Source of the DNA: Clostridia bacterium
GTDB lineage: Bacteria; Bacillota; Clostridia; Christensenellales; Aristaeellaceae
NCBI GenBank assembly: GCA_017526525.1
Contig: JAFXRG010000005.1
Coordinates: forward strand, 1-64,000
Direction: 5' to 3'
Length of the DNA stretch: 64,000 bases
A model generated the notes under the pieces. That model did no database searches. It was not told the origin of the DNA and worked only from the letters and a program-made list of their open reading frames with translations. Positions 1 to 8,312 of this stretch are shown in pieces; the stretch's first letter is position 1, and the number at the start of each line of letters is the position of its first letter. Both the position numbers and the translations under genes were made by a program.

Positions 1-15
1 ATCGTCGTCGTCATC

Positions 16-639
16 TTACAGGGGGGCGAAATACAGCGGCTTGCCGTTTTCGATGACATCCAGGATGAAATCCGGTTCCATTTCATCCCAGGGGGTGGTG
101 ATGATCCGGGCGTCGGGATGGGCTTCCGCAATCAGCTGGCGGCTCTTTTCCACCCGGGCCGCATCCAGCAGCTGGGTGCGGCTGAAGATGACCGTGGAGG
201 CGCTCTTTACCTGATCCAGGAAAAACTCACCGAAGTTTTTCATATACATACGGCATTTGCCCGCGTCCACGACGGTGGCGCTGCCGCCGACTTCGATATC
301 GGGATGACGGGTTTTCGCCTTTTCCACGGCAGAAAGAATCTCACTGAGTTTGCCGACACCGGTGGGCTCCACCAGGATCCGGTCCGGATGATATGTGTCG
401 ATCAGCTGGTCCACCGCGGCCTGGAAATCCCCGGCCAGGGTGCAGCAGATGCAGCCTGCGTTCAGCTCGGTGACGGTGATTCCGGCGTCCTTCATGAAGC
501 CGCCGTCGATGCCGATTTCACCGTATTCGTTTTCGAGAAGCACCACCTTTTCCTTGCGGAGGCTGCCGGTGAGCAGCTTGCGGATCAGCGTGGTTTTTCC
601 GGCTCCGAGGAAACCGGAAATGACATTGATTTTTACCAT
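16..639 (-). CDS. CobW/G3E-family GTPase, short form
   Basis: Cytosolic G3E P-loop GTPase of the CobW/HypB/UreG group, which deliver metal cofactors to target proteins. Visible motifs are the P-loop GFLGAGKT (residues 9-16), the metal-binding CxCC motif (C63-I-C65-C66) and EPTGVGK. The usual NKxD guanine motif appears as SRTQ, a variant I regard as a feature of this subgroup. At 207 residues the protein has only the GTPase domain and lacks the CobW C-terminal domain. The start at MVKINV follows an AAAGAAGG site; a longer frame with Met 18 codons upstream has no good site. Its own promoter lies just upstream. The metal and client are not evident from the neighbours. Confidence 0.85.
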   Translation of the reverse strand: MVKINVISGFLGAGKTTLIRKLLTGSLRKEKVVLLENEYGEIGIDGGFMKDAGITVTELNAGCICCTLAGDFQAAVDQLIDTYHPDRILVEPTGVGKLSEILSAVEKAKTRHPDIEVGGSATVVDAGKCRMYMKNFGEFFLDQVKSASTVIFSRTQLLDAARVEKSRQLIAEAHPDARIITTPWDEMEPDFILDVIENGKPLYFAPL

Positions 640-681
640 ACTTAAAACCTTCTTTCCTGCCGGACGTTTTCCGGCCTTCCT

Positions 682-710
682 TATATAATACACTCCGGGA
701 AAACTGTCAA
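682..710 (-). promoter_or_regulatory. Promoter of the CobW-type GTPase gene
   Basis: On the minus strand a perfect -35 TTGACA (705-710) is followed after 17 bp by TATATA (682-687), about 45 bp before the GTPase start. It lies between the stop of the deacetylase gene and the GTPase start, so the GTPase can be transcribed independently. No clear terminator was seen between the two genes. Confidence 0.65.
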
Positions 711-737
711 CAGGGGGAAGCCCAAATTGTTCTTTTT

Positions 738-2477
738 TCAGGGAATGTTTTCAAAAAAATCATTTAATCCCGTATCCTCTCCCACCGTGGAGGAGAACAG
801 CCCGAAGCAGCGGTTGTCATACAGATCCCCGTAGGTTTCCATGGAAAAATAGTCCTGCTGGGAAACATGTTTGTCGAAGGCCTCGGCGGCGAGGAACCAC
901 GGGGTGAAAACCGGCTGTTCCGGGTTCAGGGGCCGGCTCCAGTCAAAGAACAGCTGCCGCTTCTCATACAGATGAAAATAGAGCTTTTTCACTTCCCAGG
1001 GAGAGAGCTCCCCGTCGGTGTCGCAGGAAGAATCCGCGGCCAGCCGGACGGCCTCCGGCAGCAGGCGGGCGGTGAGCCGGTGCTGAATGTTTCCGTATTC
1101 CCCGTTGAAATCGTGGGTAACCACCACATCGGGGCGGTACTGCCGGATCAGGCGCGCAAGGTATAGAGCGGGATCGGAGCAATTGTCCCGTTTCCACAGG
1201 CCCAGGGCGAGATCCACCCGGTGGTGCATTTCCGACGTGCCGTTGTTCCAGCCCACAAAGACCGGGTGATATTTCAGCCCCATGGTCCAGAGGCCGTCCA
1301 GCGCTTCATGATAGCGTTCCCGGCCGTCATTGGTCAGGTAAACGACCGCGACGGTTTTTCCGGCGGAAGCATAATAGGGAATGATCCCTCCGAAAAAGAG
1401 TTCTTCGTCATCCTCGTGGGCAGAAAAAAGCATCAGGTCCACCTTGTCCGGAAGCGGCTGCCAGCGCTGTACGGCAAAGGCCGGATAATCCGCGGCGTAG
1501 ACCCGCACCGTGCTCAGGGAGCAGCGGCGGCCTTCCGGTATCAGGCAGACGGAAGCAATCCGGTCGTTCAGTTCCACGCTGTCAAGCCGGAACCCGGTTT
1601 CGCGGGTTTCCTCGGAAACCAGGCTGCCGCCGCGGTCAAAAAAGCGAAGGGTAAAGCGGCGAGGCGGAACATACCATTCCAGCGTCAGTAGTCCGGCGCC
1701 GGCATTCTCCGGAATGCCGATGGTCAGGGAGGGCACCGAATCGTTCGGGGTCCAGCGGGTGCGGATCCGGTTGTCGTCCAGCACGTCCGGAATGCTCAGG
1801 GTGCAGCGGCCGGTGATATGAGCCGGTTCTTCCGCGGCGCCCCGGACGGCGAAAACCAGACGGGCCAGGACGGAGCTTTTTCCGCCTGCCGTGCTCTGCA
1901 CCACCAGTGTTTTTCTGCCGGGCCGGAGTTCCCCCGCATGAACCAGGCCGCTCAGCATTTCTCCGCCGATCCGGTCCGAAGGGTGATCCAGCCGGAGACA
2001 GAGGCTTTTCTCAAGGGACATGGAAAGCTCGTCCCAAAAGAAAAAAAACAGCGTTTTTCCGGAATCCGGCAGGCGCAGGGTTCCCGTGAATTCGAGCGGA
2101 TCCGCCTCCGCGTGCCGGGGAAGCGGGTTCACAAAGGCCAGGGAACCGGGAGCGGGGAGCCCGGTTTTTTTCAGGAGGCGGCTCCGGGGACTGATCCGCT
2201 GCCGGAGGACAGAACAGGCCCGCCCGCCCGGCATTCCCCGGAAAAACGGTTCGTCCGCCCCGGTGATAAACACGGCGGTTCCGGAAGGGGCCGGAATCCC
2301 ACGCTCCTCCCGGGGCGCGGAACGCCGGAGAGCCGGAACGCCGCCGGGAACCTGCCCCTCCGGCAGGAAAGCGTCCGGACAGGAGGAAACAAAAGAATAC
2401 TCCGCGGAGGCGGAGAAAAGGGCAGGGAGAAGAAGAAGCAGCAGCGCTGCGGCAATCAGGCGTCTGAAGGGTTTCAC
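738..2477 (-). CDS. Secreted PIG-L/LmbE-family deacetylase
   Basis: Predicted exported 579-residue protein with an N-terminal signal peptide (positively charged MKPFRR, a leucine-rich core, cleavage near SASA). The first ~340 residues look beta-rich and unassigned. The C-terminal part is a PIG-L (GlcNAc-PI de-N-acetylase, LmbE-like) domain with the zinc/catalytic motif AHEDDE near residue 350 and a later H-rich NIQHR segment. The family removes N-acetyl groups from GlcNAc-type sugars; the substrate here is unknown. The start is GTG at 2477 with a GGAG site about 9 bp upstream. It lies 52 bp downstream of the GntR gene on the same strand, so the two may be co-transcribed. Confidence 0.8.
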   Translation of the reverse strand: MKPFRRLIAAALLLLLLPALFSASAEYSFVSSCPDAFLPEGQVPGGVPALRRSAPREERGIPAPSGTAVFITGADEPFFRGMPGGRACSVLRQRISPRSRLLKKTGLPAPGSLAFVNPLPRHAEADPLEFTGTLRLPDSGKTLFFFFWDELSMSLEKSLCLRLDHPSDRIGGEMLSGLVHAGELRPGRKTLVVQSTAGGKSSVLARLVFAVRGAAEEPAHITGRCTLSIPDVLDDNRIRTRWTPNDSVPSLTIGIPENAGAGLLTLEWYVPPRRFTLRFFDRGGSLVSEETRETGFRLDSVELNDRIASVCLIPEGRRCSLSTVRVYAADYPAFAVQRWQPLPDKVDLMLFSAHEDDEELFFGGIIPYYASAGKTVAVVYLTNDGRERYHEALDGLWTMGLKYHPVFVGWNNGTSEMHHRVDLALGLWKRDNCSDPALYLARLIRQYRPDVVVTHDFNGEYGNIQHRLTARLLPEAVRLAADSSCDTDGELSPWEVKKLYFHLYEKRQLFFDWSRPLNPEQPVFTPWFLAAEAFDKHVSQQDYFSMETYGDLYDNRCFGLFSSTVGEDTGLNDFFENIP

Positions 2478-2529
2478 AGCGAATCTCCGATATCAGAAGG
2501 CGTCAGAGGAGAACGGAAGGGCAGGCCGC

Positions 2530-3222
2530 TTACGACTCGTCTCCTTCATCCTCCAGAAATACATTGCGGGCATTCCGGTTGGTATCCAGTACATAATGAA
2601 CGATGGCCAGCTTTGAGTTTTCAATATGTTCAAGCATCAGGCGGGAGGCCTGGGCCCACTCGCCCCGGATGCAGCAGGCCGCGATTTCATAATGCTCCTG
2701 CTGGGCCACTTCGTCCCGGGGACCGTTAGCGGTCAGCACCCGGTAACGCAGCACCTGATCCGCGATCATGGCATAAACCGAGCGGAAATAGCGGTTGTTG
2801 GAGGCCGTAATAAACATCTGATGGAATTCATCGTCCACCCGGTACAGCTCCTCGGTGGGCAGATTCCTGCGCCTGAACTGTTGGGTATAGCGGGCGTAAT
2901 CCTCATCCGGAATCCGGTTTCCGTATTTCAGAACCGCAGCGGGCTCCAGGAGACACCGGACCTCAAACAGCTCCTTGATGCTGTTCATGGAAACCCGATT
3001 GACCCGGATGCCTTTTTTCGGTTTGATGGAAACGAGATGCTCCTGCTCCAGCCGGGAAACGGCATCCCGAACCGGGGTGCGGGACGCATTCAGCATTTCA
3101 CAGAGCATATCCTCCGTCAGCGTGGAGCCGGGCAGAATTTCACAGGCGACGATTTTATGCTTCAGCGTTTCATACGCCAGCTGTTTCAGGCTTTTGGAAA
3201 GGGATGTTTCGTTTTCCGACAT
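2530..3222 (-). CDS. GntR/FadR-family (FCD) regulator of the uronate locus
   Basis: Cytosolic transcription factor of 230 residues. An N-terminal winged HTH (about residues 10-75, with SRTPVRDAVSRLE) is followed by an FCD ligand domain whose metal/ligand residues are visible as DDEFH, QEHYE and MLEHIE. FCD-GntR proteins such as ExuR, UxuR and related regulators commonly sense uronates or their metabolites. The start MSENET has a GAAAGGAAG site; the frame could extend 27 codons upstream without an RBS. It is divergent from uxaB, and inverted copies of a GTATAC-centred site lie in both promoters, which implies control of the uronate operon and autoregulation. The ligand is inferred. Confidence 0.87.
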   Translation of the reverse strand: MSENETSLSKSLKQLAYETLKHKIVACEILPGSTLTEDMLCEMLNASRTPVRDAVSRLEQEHLVSIKPKKGIRVNRVSMNSIKELFEVRCLLEPAAVLKYGNRIPDEDYARYTQQFRRRNLPTEELYRVDDEFHQMFITASNNRYFRSVYAMIADQVLRYRVLTANGPRDEVAQQEHYEIAACCIRGEWAQASRLMLEHIENSKLAIVHYVLDTNRNARNVFLEDEGDES

Positions 3223-3308
3223 AGAAAAACTTCCTTTCAGTAGGATCCTCCGGGGCGCAGAAGAAAAGAGAGGAGGTCGGGACCCAAACCGTCCCGCATT
3301 CACCTTGC

Positions 3309-3337
3309 ATTATATTGATGTATACAACAAAAGTCAA
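3309..3337 (-). promoter_or_regulatory. Promoter of the GntR gene with embedded operator
   Basis: On the minus strand TTGACT (3332-3337) and TATAAT (3309-3314) are separated by exactly 17 bp. The spacer contains the site ATGTATACAACA (3318-3329), so repressor binding would occlude RNA polymerase. This supports autoregulation by the GntR protein. Confidence 0.75.
3318..3329 (+). promoter_or_regulatory. GntR operator copy 1
   Basis: ATGTATACAACA, centred on the palindrome GTATAC, lies between the -35 and -10 of the GntR promoter. Its inverse appears about 90 bp away as TGTTGTATACTT (reverse complement AAGTATACAACA), matching at 11 of 12 positions. Two near-identical sites in opposite orientation, each in one divergent promoter, are what a regulator binding site for this locus should look like. 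Confidence 0.7.
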
Positions 3338-3390
3338 CAACGAAATGAAAACGGGCGGAATTTCAATATAAAATCATATAAAACACCATA

Positions 3391-3420
3391 TTGACAGATA
3401 TATACAGCCTGTTGTATACT
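3391..3420 (+). promoter_or_regulatory. Promoter of the uxaB-led uronate operon
   Basis: TTGACA (3391-3396) and TATACT (3415-3420) with an 18-bp spacer, about 50 bp upstream of the uxaB start. The -10 is overlapped by operator copy 2. No further strong promoter was seen inside the gene run to kduD, so this is probably the main promoter of the eight-gene operon. Confidence 0.72.
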
Positions 3421-3421
3421 T
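3410..3421 (-). promoter_or_regulatory. GntR operator copy 2
   Basis: TGTTGTATACTT on the plus strand, the inverted near-copy of the site at 3318-3329. It covers the -10 hexamer of the uronate operon promoter, the expected position for repression released by a uronate-derived inducer. Confidence 0.7.
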
Positions 3422-3472
3422 CAGATGAACGGCCGGTGAAGCCGAAAAGGGAAACCGGGAGGAAAATAAAAA

Positions 3473-4960
3473 ATGAAACAGCTGAATTACAAGGTTCTGA
3501 AGGAATCCGGGTACGATGGATACGTTCTGGAAAAGGGAACGGAGAAAATTCTGCAATTCGGGGAAGGAAACTTCCTCCGCGCGTTTGTGGACGACTTTGT
3601 GGACCTGGCGAACGAACGGGTTGGATACAATGGAAAGGTCATCCTGGTTCAGCCCATTGCACAGGGACTGACCGAACTGATCAACACCCAGGAAGGCCTC
3701 TATACCCTTTACCTCCGGGGCAGCGAAAACGGCCGGAAGGTAGACGACAAACGGGTGATCAGCTGTGTCAGCCGCTGCGTGAATCCTTACGGGGAATGGG
3801 ACAAGGTGCTGGAAGCAGCCCGGAGTGAAGACCTGGAGATCGTGGTGAGCAACACCACGGAAGCCGGTATTGTCCATGAAAACGAAAGCCGCTTTGACCA
3901 GAAACCGCCGGTCAGTTTCCCCGCGAAGCTGACCCGGGTGCTTTATGAACGGTGGCAGGCCGGACGGAAGGGCCTGATTATCCTCAGCTGTGAACTGATT
4001 GACAACAACGGACGCGAGCTGCTCCGGTGCGTCAATCAGTACATTGACGACTGGAAGCTGGACAACGGTTTCCGCCGCTGGGTCAACGAGGAAAACATTT
4101 TCTGCTCCACCCTGGTTGACCGGATTGTGCCCGGCCGGATCCGGGATCCCGAAGAGGTAAAACGCCTGGCGGAAGAAAACGGCTATGAGGATCCGCTGAC
4201 GGACGTGGGCGAAGTGTTCGGCATCTGGGTCATCGAGGGGCCGGACGGCCTGGAAGACCGGCTGCCCTTCAAAAAGGCCGGCGTTCCGGTGATTGTTGTG
4301 CCGGACGTGACGCCTTACAAAAAAAGAAAGGTCCGCATCCTGAACGGGGCCCACACAGGCTTTGTGCTGGGGGCGTACCTGGCCGGATTCGATATCGTGC
4401 GGGACTGCATGCACGATGATACGGTCCGCGGCTTCATGAATAAAATGCTGAACGAGGAAGTGATTCCCACCCTGCCGCTGGACAAAAAGGACCTGGATGA
4501 ATTTGCCAGGGCGGTACAGGACCGCTTCAACAATCCCTTTGTGAATCACGAGCTGATGAGCATCAGCCTGAACTCCACCTCCAAATGGCGGGCCCGGAAT
4601 ATGCCCTCCTTCCTGGAGTACCTGGAAGAAAAGAAACAGCTGCCGGTCTGCCTGACGGCCAGCCTGGGAGCCTACATCGCTTTCTATTCCAATGACATTC
4701 AGGAACTGAACGATAAGGGCCTTGTATGCCGCCGGCCGAAGGGAAACGAATACACGGTGAGCGATGACCGGGATGTGCTTGAGTTCTACTGGGCACACCG
4801 GGAGGACAGCGCGGCGGAGCTGGTGCACGCGGTGCTGGGCAATGAAAAGATGTGGGGTCGGGACCTGACCGCAATTGAAGGACTGGAGAAGGCTGTGACC
4901 GGCGCGGTGGAAACGATCCGCCGGGACGGTGCGCTGGCACTGTACAAAAGCTGCCTGTAA
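3473..4960 (+). CDS. uxaB: Tagaturonate reductase (altronate oxidoreductase)
   Basis: NADH-dependent reduction of D-tagaturonate to D-altronate in galacturonate catabolism. The 495-residue protein has the UxaB signature segments FGEGNFLRAFVD near the N-terminus, NTTEAGI, the active-site stretch CSTLVDRIV, and KERKV-like KKRKVRILNGAH, in the order known for the mannitol dehydrogenase family. The match to UxaB rather than UxuB (fructuronate reductase) fits the altronate dehydratase gene 18 bp downstream. It is the first gene of the operon, behind the operator-controlled promoter. ATG start with GGGAGGAAAA upstream. Confidence 0.93.
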   Translation: MKQLNYKVLKESGYDGYVLEKGTEKILQFGEGNFLRAFVDDFVDLANERVGYNGKVILVQPIAQGLTELINTQEGLYTLYLRGSENGRKVDDKRVISCVSRCVNPYGEWDKVLEAARSEDLEIVVSNTTEAGIVHENESRFDQKPPVSFPAKLTRVLYERWQAGRKGLIILSCELIDNNGRELLRCVNQYIDDWKLDNGFRRWVNEENIFCSTLVDRIVPGRIRDPEEVKRLAEENGYEDPLTDVGEVFGIWVIEGPDGLEDRLPFKKAGVPVIVVPDVTPYKKRKVRILNGAHTGFVLGAYLAGFDIVRDCMHDDTVRGFMNKMLNEEVIPTLPLDKKDLDEFARAVQDRFNNPFVNHELMSISLNSTSKWRARNMPSFLEYLEEKKQLPVCLTASLGAYIAFYSNDIQELNDKGLVCRRPKGNEYTVSDDRDVLEFYWAHREDSAAELVHAVLGNEKMWGRDLTAIEGLEKAVTGAVETIRRDGALALYKSCL

Positions 4961-4978
4961 TACCGGAGGGAAAACAGA

Positions 4979-6460
4979 ATGAACGATATGGTACGCATTG
5001 CTCCGCAGGACATGGCGGCCGTTGCGCTCCGGCCCCTGAAAGCCGGGGAAACCGTGGACTGGGGCGGCGGAAAGCTGACGCTCCGGGAGGATATTCCCAT
5101 GGGCCACAAGGCTGCCCTGCGGGAAATCCGGAAAGGGGAAGCCGTGATCAAATACGGTTTTCCGATCGGGGAGGCCACGGAGGACATTCCGGAAGGGGCT
5201 CACATTCATACGCATAACCTCCATACGCTGCTGAGCGGGGGGAAGGAATACGAATGGCATCCGACTCATCCGGAAACAAAGAAAACCGCCCCGGCGGTAT
5301 TCCGGGGGTATCCCCGGGCAAAAGGCCGTCCGGGAATCCGGAACGAGCTCTGGATCCTGCCGACGGTGGGCTGCGTAAACGACGTGGCGAAGGCACTGGT
5401 GCAAAGGGCCGGGAAGCTGGCCGGCGGAAGTGTGGAGGGGGTTTACGCTTTCCCGCATCCCTACGGCTGCAGCCAGCTGGGGGATGACCAGAACAACACA
5501 CGGAAAGTGCTGGCAAACCTGGCAGTCCATCCCAACGCCGGAGGCGTGCTGATCGTCGGGCTGGGCTGCGAAAACAGCGGAATCGAACAGATTAAACCCT
5601 ATATGGGAGACTACGATACAAGCCGGGTTCGTTTCCTGGTCTGCCAGGAAGAGGAGGACGAACTGGAAGCCGGCATGAAGCTGCTGGAGGAACTGGCGGA
5701 ACGCATGCGGCAGGACCGGCGGGAAGAATGCTCCGCGGATCAGCTGGTTATCGGCCTGAAATGCGGCGGTTCCGACGGGCTCAGCGGTATTACCGCCAAT
5801 CCCACCATCGGGGTGTTCAGCGACCTGCTGACCGGAATGGGAGGCACCACCATCCTGACCGAGGTTCCGGAGATGTTCGGTGCGGAAACCATCCTGATGA
5901 ACCGGTGCGAAAATGAGGAACTGTTCCGGAAAACGGTCCGGCTGATCAACGATTTCAAGGGGTACTTTGAATCCTACCATATGCCGGTGTACGAGAATCC
6001 GTCCCCGGGAAACAAGGCGGGAGGCATCACCACCCTGGAGGACAAGGCACTGGGCTGCACCCAGAAAAGCGGCTCTTCCGCCGTGCGCGGCGTACTGGCT
6101 TACGGGGAAAAGGCGGAGACGGCAGGCCTGAACCTGCTGTCCGCGCCGGGAAACGATCTGGTGGCATCCACCGCGCTGTCGGTTTCCGGGGCCCAGATGA
6201 TTCTGTTTTCCACCGGCAGGGGAACGCCCTTCGGGTGCCCGGTGCCTACGGTCAAGATTGCATCCAACACGCCGCTGGCCCAGCGGAAAAAGAACTGGAT
6301 TGACTTTGACGCGGGCCGCCTGCTGGCCGGCAGGACACTGGAGGAGCTGGGCGCGGAGCTGATGGACAAGGTACTGCGGACCGCCTCCGGGGAACCGACC
6401 CGGAACGAGGAAAACGGGTTCCATGACCTGGCTATTTTCAAACAGGGCGTTACCCTTTAA
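4979..6460 (+). CDS. uxaA: Altronate dehydratase
   Basis: Iron-dependent dehydration of D-altronate to 2-keto-3-deoxy-D-gluconate (KDG). The 493-residue protein has an N-terminal SAF-type domain (about residues 1-95, with AHIHTHNLHT) and a C-terminal UxaA domain containing RNELWILPTVGCVN, GCSQLGDD, GLGCENSG, KCGGSDGLSG and CTQKSG. Length and motif order match full-length UxaA. It follows uxaB by 18 bp with a GGAGGG site and its product feeds the downstream kdgK and eda. Confidence 0.93.
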   Translation: MNDMVRIAPQDMAAVALRPLKAGETVDWGGGKLTLREDIPMGHKAALREIRKGEAVIKYGFPIGEATEDIPEGAHIHTHNLHTLLSGGKEYEWHPTHPETKKTAPAVFRGYPRAKGRPGIRNELWILPTVGCVNDVAKALVQRAGKLAGGSVEGVYAFPHPYGCSQLGDDQNNTRKVLANLAVHPNAGGVLIVGLGCENSGIEQIKPYMGDYDTSRVRFLVCQEEEDELEAGMKLLEELAERMRQDRREECSADQLVIGLKCGGSDGLSGITANPTIGVFSDLLTGMGGTTILTEVPEMFGAETILMNRCENEELFRKTVRLINDFKGYFESYHMPVYENPSPGNKAGGITTLEDKALGCTQKSGSSAVRGVLAYGEKAETAGLNLLSAPGNDLVASTALSVSGAQMILFSTGRGTPFGCPVPTVKIASNTPLAQRKKNWIDFDAGRLLAGRTLEELGAELMDKVLRTASGEPTRNEENGFHDLAIFKQGVTL

Positions 6461-6474
6461 GAAACCGGAAAAAA

Positions 6475-6504
6475 GGAGACGGCGCTGCAGAAGCCGCTGT
6501 CTCC
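6475..6504 (+). other. Intercistronic hairpin between uxaA and eda
   Basis: GGAGACGGCG pairs with CGCTGTCTCC (9 of 10 positions) around a 10-nt loop. No T-run follows, so it is more likely an mRNA processing or stability element, or a weak attenuator, than a terminator. The RBS of eda (GGGAGGG) lies just beyond it. Confidence 0.45.
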
Positions 6505-6531
6505 GGCGACAATGAACGGGAGGGATTAATC

Positions 6532-7170
6532 ATGACGGAAATGATGAAAAAGCTTCAGAAAACCGGTATTGTGCCGGTGGTGGTGCTGGACCGGGCAGAG
6601 GATGCGCTTCCCCTGGCGGAACGCCTGATGAAAGGCGGCCTGCCCTGCGCGGAGGTGACCTTCCGGACCGCGGCGGCGGAGGAATCCATCCGGAAAATGG
6701 TCAAAGCCTATCCGGAGATGATCGTCGGAGCGGGTACGGTGCTGACTACGGAACAGGCGGACCGGGCCATTGATGCCGGCGCGAAATTTATTGTCAGCCC
6801 CGGCTTCAACCCGAAGGTGACGGAGTATGTGCTGAAGAAGGGCGTGCCGATGACGCCCGGCGTATGCACGCCCACCGAGATTGAGGCGGCGCTGCAGTTT
6901 GACCTGGACGTGCTCAAGTTCTTCCCGGCGGAACCGGCGGGCGGCCTGAAAATGATCAAGGCCCTGGCGGCTCCCTATGTGGGCGTGAATTTCATGCCCA
7001 CCGGCGGGATCAGCGCGGCCAACGTGAGGGAATACCTGGCCTATGACCGGATCGTGGCCTGCGGCGGCAGCTGGATGGTCAGCGGCAAGCTGGTGCGGGA
7101 AGGCAAGTTTGACGACATTGAAACACTCGTGCGGGAAGCCGCGGACATTGTGAAAGAAATCAGGGGGTAA
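6532..7170 (+). CDS. eda: 2-keto-3-deoxy-6-phosphogluconate aldolase (KHG/KDPG aldolase)
   Basis: Cleaves KDPG to pyruvate and glyceraldehyde 3-phosphate, the last step of uronate degradation. The 212-residue length is typical for this class I aldolase. Visible are GIVPVVV at the first strand, EVTFRT with the catalytic Glu, GAGTVLT, and the Schiff-base lysine in VLKFFPAE, followed by the phosphate-binding MPTGGI. It lies between uxaA and kdgK, in the order expected for a KDG-processing module. Confidence 0.93.
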   Translation: MTEMMKKLQKTGIVPVVVLDRAEDALPLAERLMKGGLPCAEVTFRTAAAEESIRKMVKAYPEMIVGAGTVLTTEQADRAIDAGAKFIVSPGFNPKVTEYVLKKGVPMTPGVCTPTEIEAALQFDLDVLKFFPAEPAGGLKMIKALAAPYVGVNFMPTGGISAANVREYLAYDRIVACGGSWMVSGKLVREGKFDDIETLVREAADIVKEIRG

Positions 7171-7174
7171 GAAA

Positions 7175-8272
7175 ATGAACCTTAATCTGAAACCGGCTGA
7201 AGAATGCCGCTACGATGCCCTGTCTCTGGGAGAAATCATGCTGCGCCTGGATCCCGGCGAGGGCCGGATCCGTACCGCCCGGGAGTTCAAAGCCTGGGAA
7301 GGCGGCGGGGAATACAACGTGGTTCGCGGCCTGCACAAGTGCTTCGGTCTCCGGACCGGCGTGCTGACCGCTTTCGCGGATAACGAAGTGGGCAAGCTGC
7401 TCAAGGACCTGATTGAACAGGGCGGCGTGGATACCAGCCTGATCTGCTGGAAGAAAACGGACGGAATCGGCCGGATCTGCCGCAACGGACTGAACTTCAC
7501 TGAGCGCGGCTTCGGAATCCGCGGCGCCGTGGGATGCTCCGACCGGGCCAACACCGCCATCTCCAAGGTGACCACGGAAGATTTTGATTTTGAGTATATT
7601 TTCGGAAAACTCGGCGTCCGGTGGCTGCATACCGGCGGCATCTACGCGGCACTTTCCGAACAGAGCTGCGAAACGGTTATTGCCGCCTGCAAGGCCGCGA
7701 AGAAGTACGGAACGATTGTTTCCTACGACCTGAATTACCGGCCTTCCATGTGGTCCGCCATCGGCGGTCTGGAAAAAGCCAGGGAAGTGAACCGGGAAGT
7801 TGCCGGATACGTGGACGTCATGATCGGCAACGAAGAGGACTTTACCGCCTGCCTGGGACTGCAGGTGGAAGGAAACGATGAAAACCTGAAGGAGCTGAAC
7901 CTGGACGGTTATTACAAAATGATTGCGGAAGCCGCCCGGCAGTATCCGAACTTCAAGGCGATCGCCACGACGCTGCGCACGGTGAAAACCGCCACGGTCA
8001 ATGACTGGAAAGCCATCTGCTGGGCGGACGGGAAAGTCCATATGTCGAAGGCCTTCGACAACCTGGAAATCCTGGACCGCGTGGGCGGCGGAGATTCCTT
8101 TGCCTCCGGCCTGATTTACGGTCTGATGACTACCGGCGATCCGGAACAGGCGGTGAATTACGGCGCCGCCCACGGAGCGCTGGCAATGACCACCCCCGGC
8201 GATACCAGCATGGCCAGCCGGGAAGAGGTTGAATCCATTATCAAAAACGGCAGCGCCCGCGTGAAGCGGTAA
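7175..8272 (+). CDS. kdgK: 2-keto-3-deoxygluconate kinase (PfkB family)
   Basis: ATP-dependent phosphorylation of KDG to KDPG. The 365-residue PfkB/ribokinase-fold protein has the N-terminal LSLGEIMLRLDP, a GGGEYNV sugar-binding segment, YDLNYRP, and the C-terminal catalytic motif GGGDSFASG (GAGD box with the base Asp). Sugar kinases of this family are hard to assign alone, but placement 4 bp after eda and before uxaC makes KDG the expected substrate. Confidence 0.88.
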   Translation: MNLNLKPAEECRYDALSLGEIMLRLDPGEGRIRTAREFKAWEGGGEYNVVRGLHKCFGLRTGVLTAFADNEVGKLLKDLIEQGGVDTSLICWKKTDGIGRICRNGLNFTERGFGIRGAVGCSDRANTAISKVTTEDFDFEYIFGKLGVRWLHTGGIYAALSEQSCETVIAACKAAKKYGTIVSYDLNYRPSMWSAIGGLEKAREVNREVAGYVDVMIGNEEDFTACLGLQVEGNDENLKELNLDGYYKMIAEAARQYPNFKAIATTLRTVKTATVNDWKAICWADGKVHMSKAFDNLEILDRVGGGDSFASGLIYGLMTTGDPEQAVNYGAAHGALAMTTPGDTSMASREEVESIIKNGSARVKR

Positions 8273-8312
8273 GCCCTTTTGACGAAACTGAACAGCGGGG
8301 AGGAAAACTCAA

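Noticed and set aside
3374-6424. Minus-strand open frame of 1016 codons opposite uxaB and uxaA
   Set aside because: It is the antisense shadow of two convincingly assigned genes in a GC-rich sequence; no RBS, promoter or domain, and low-complexity His/Gln/Pro composition.
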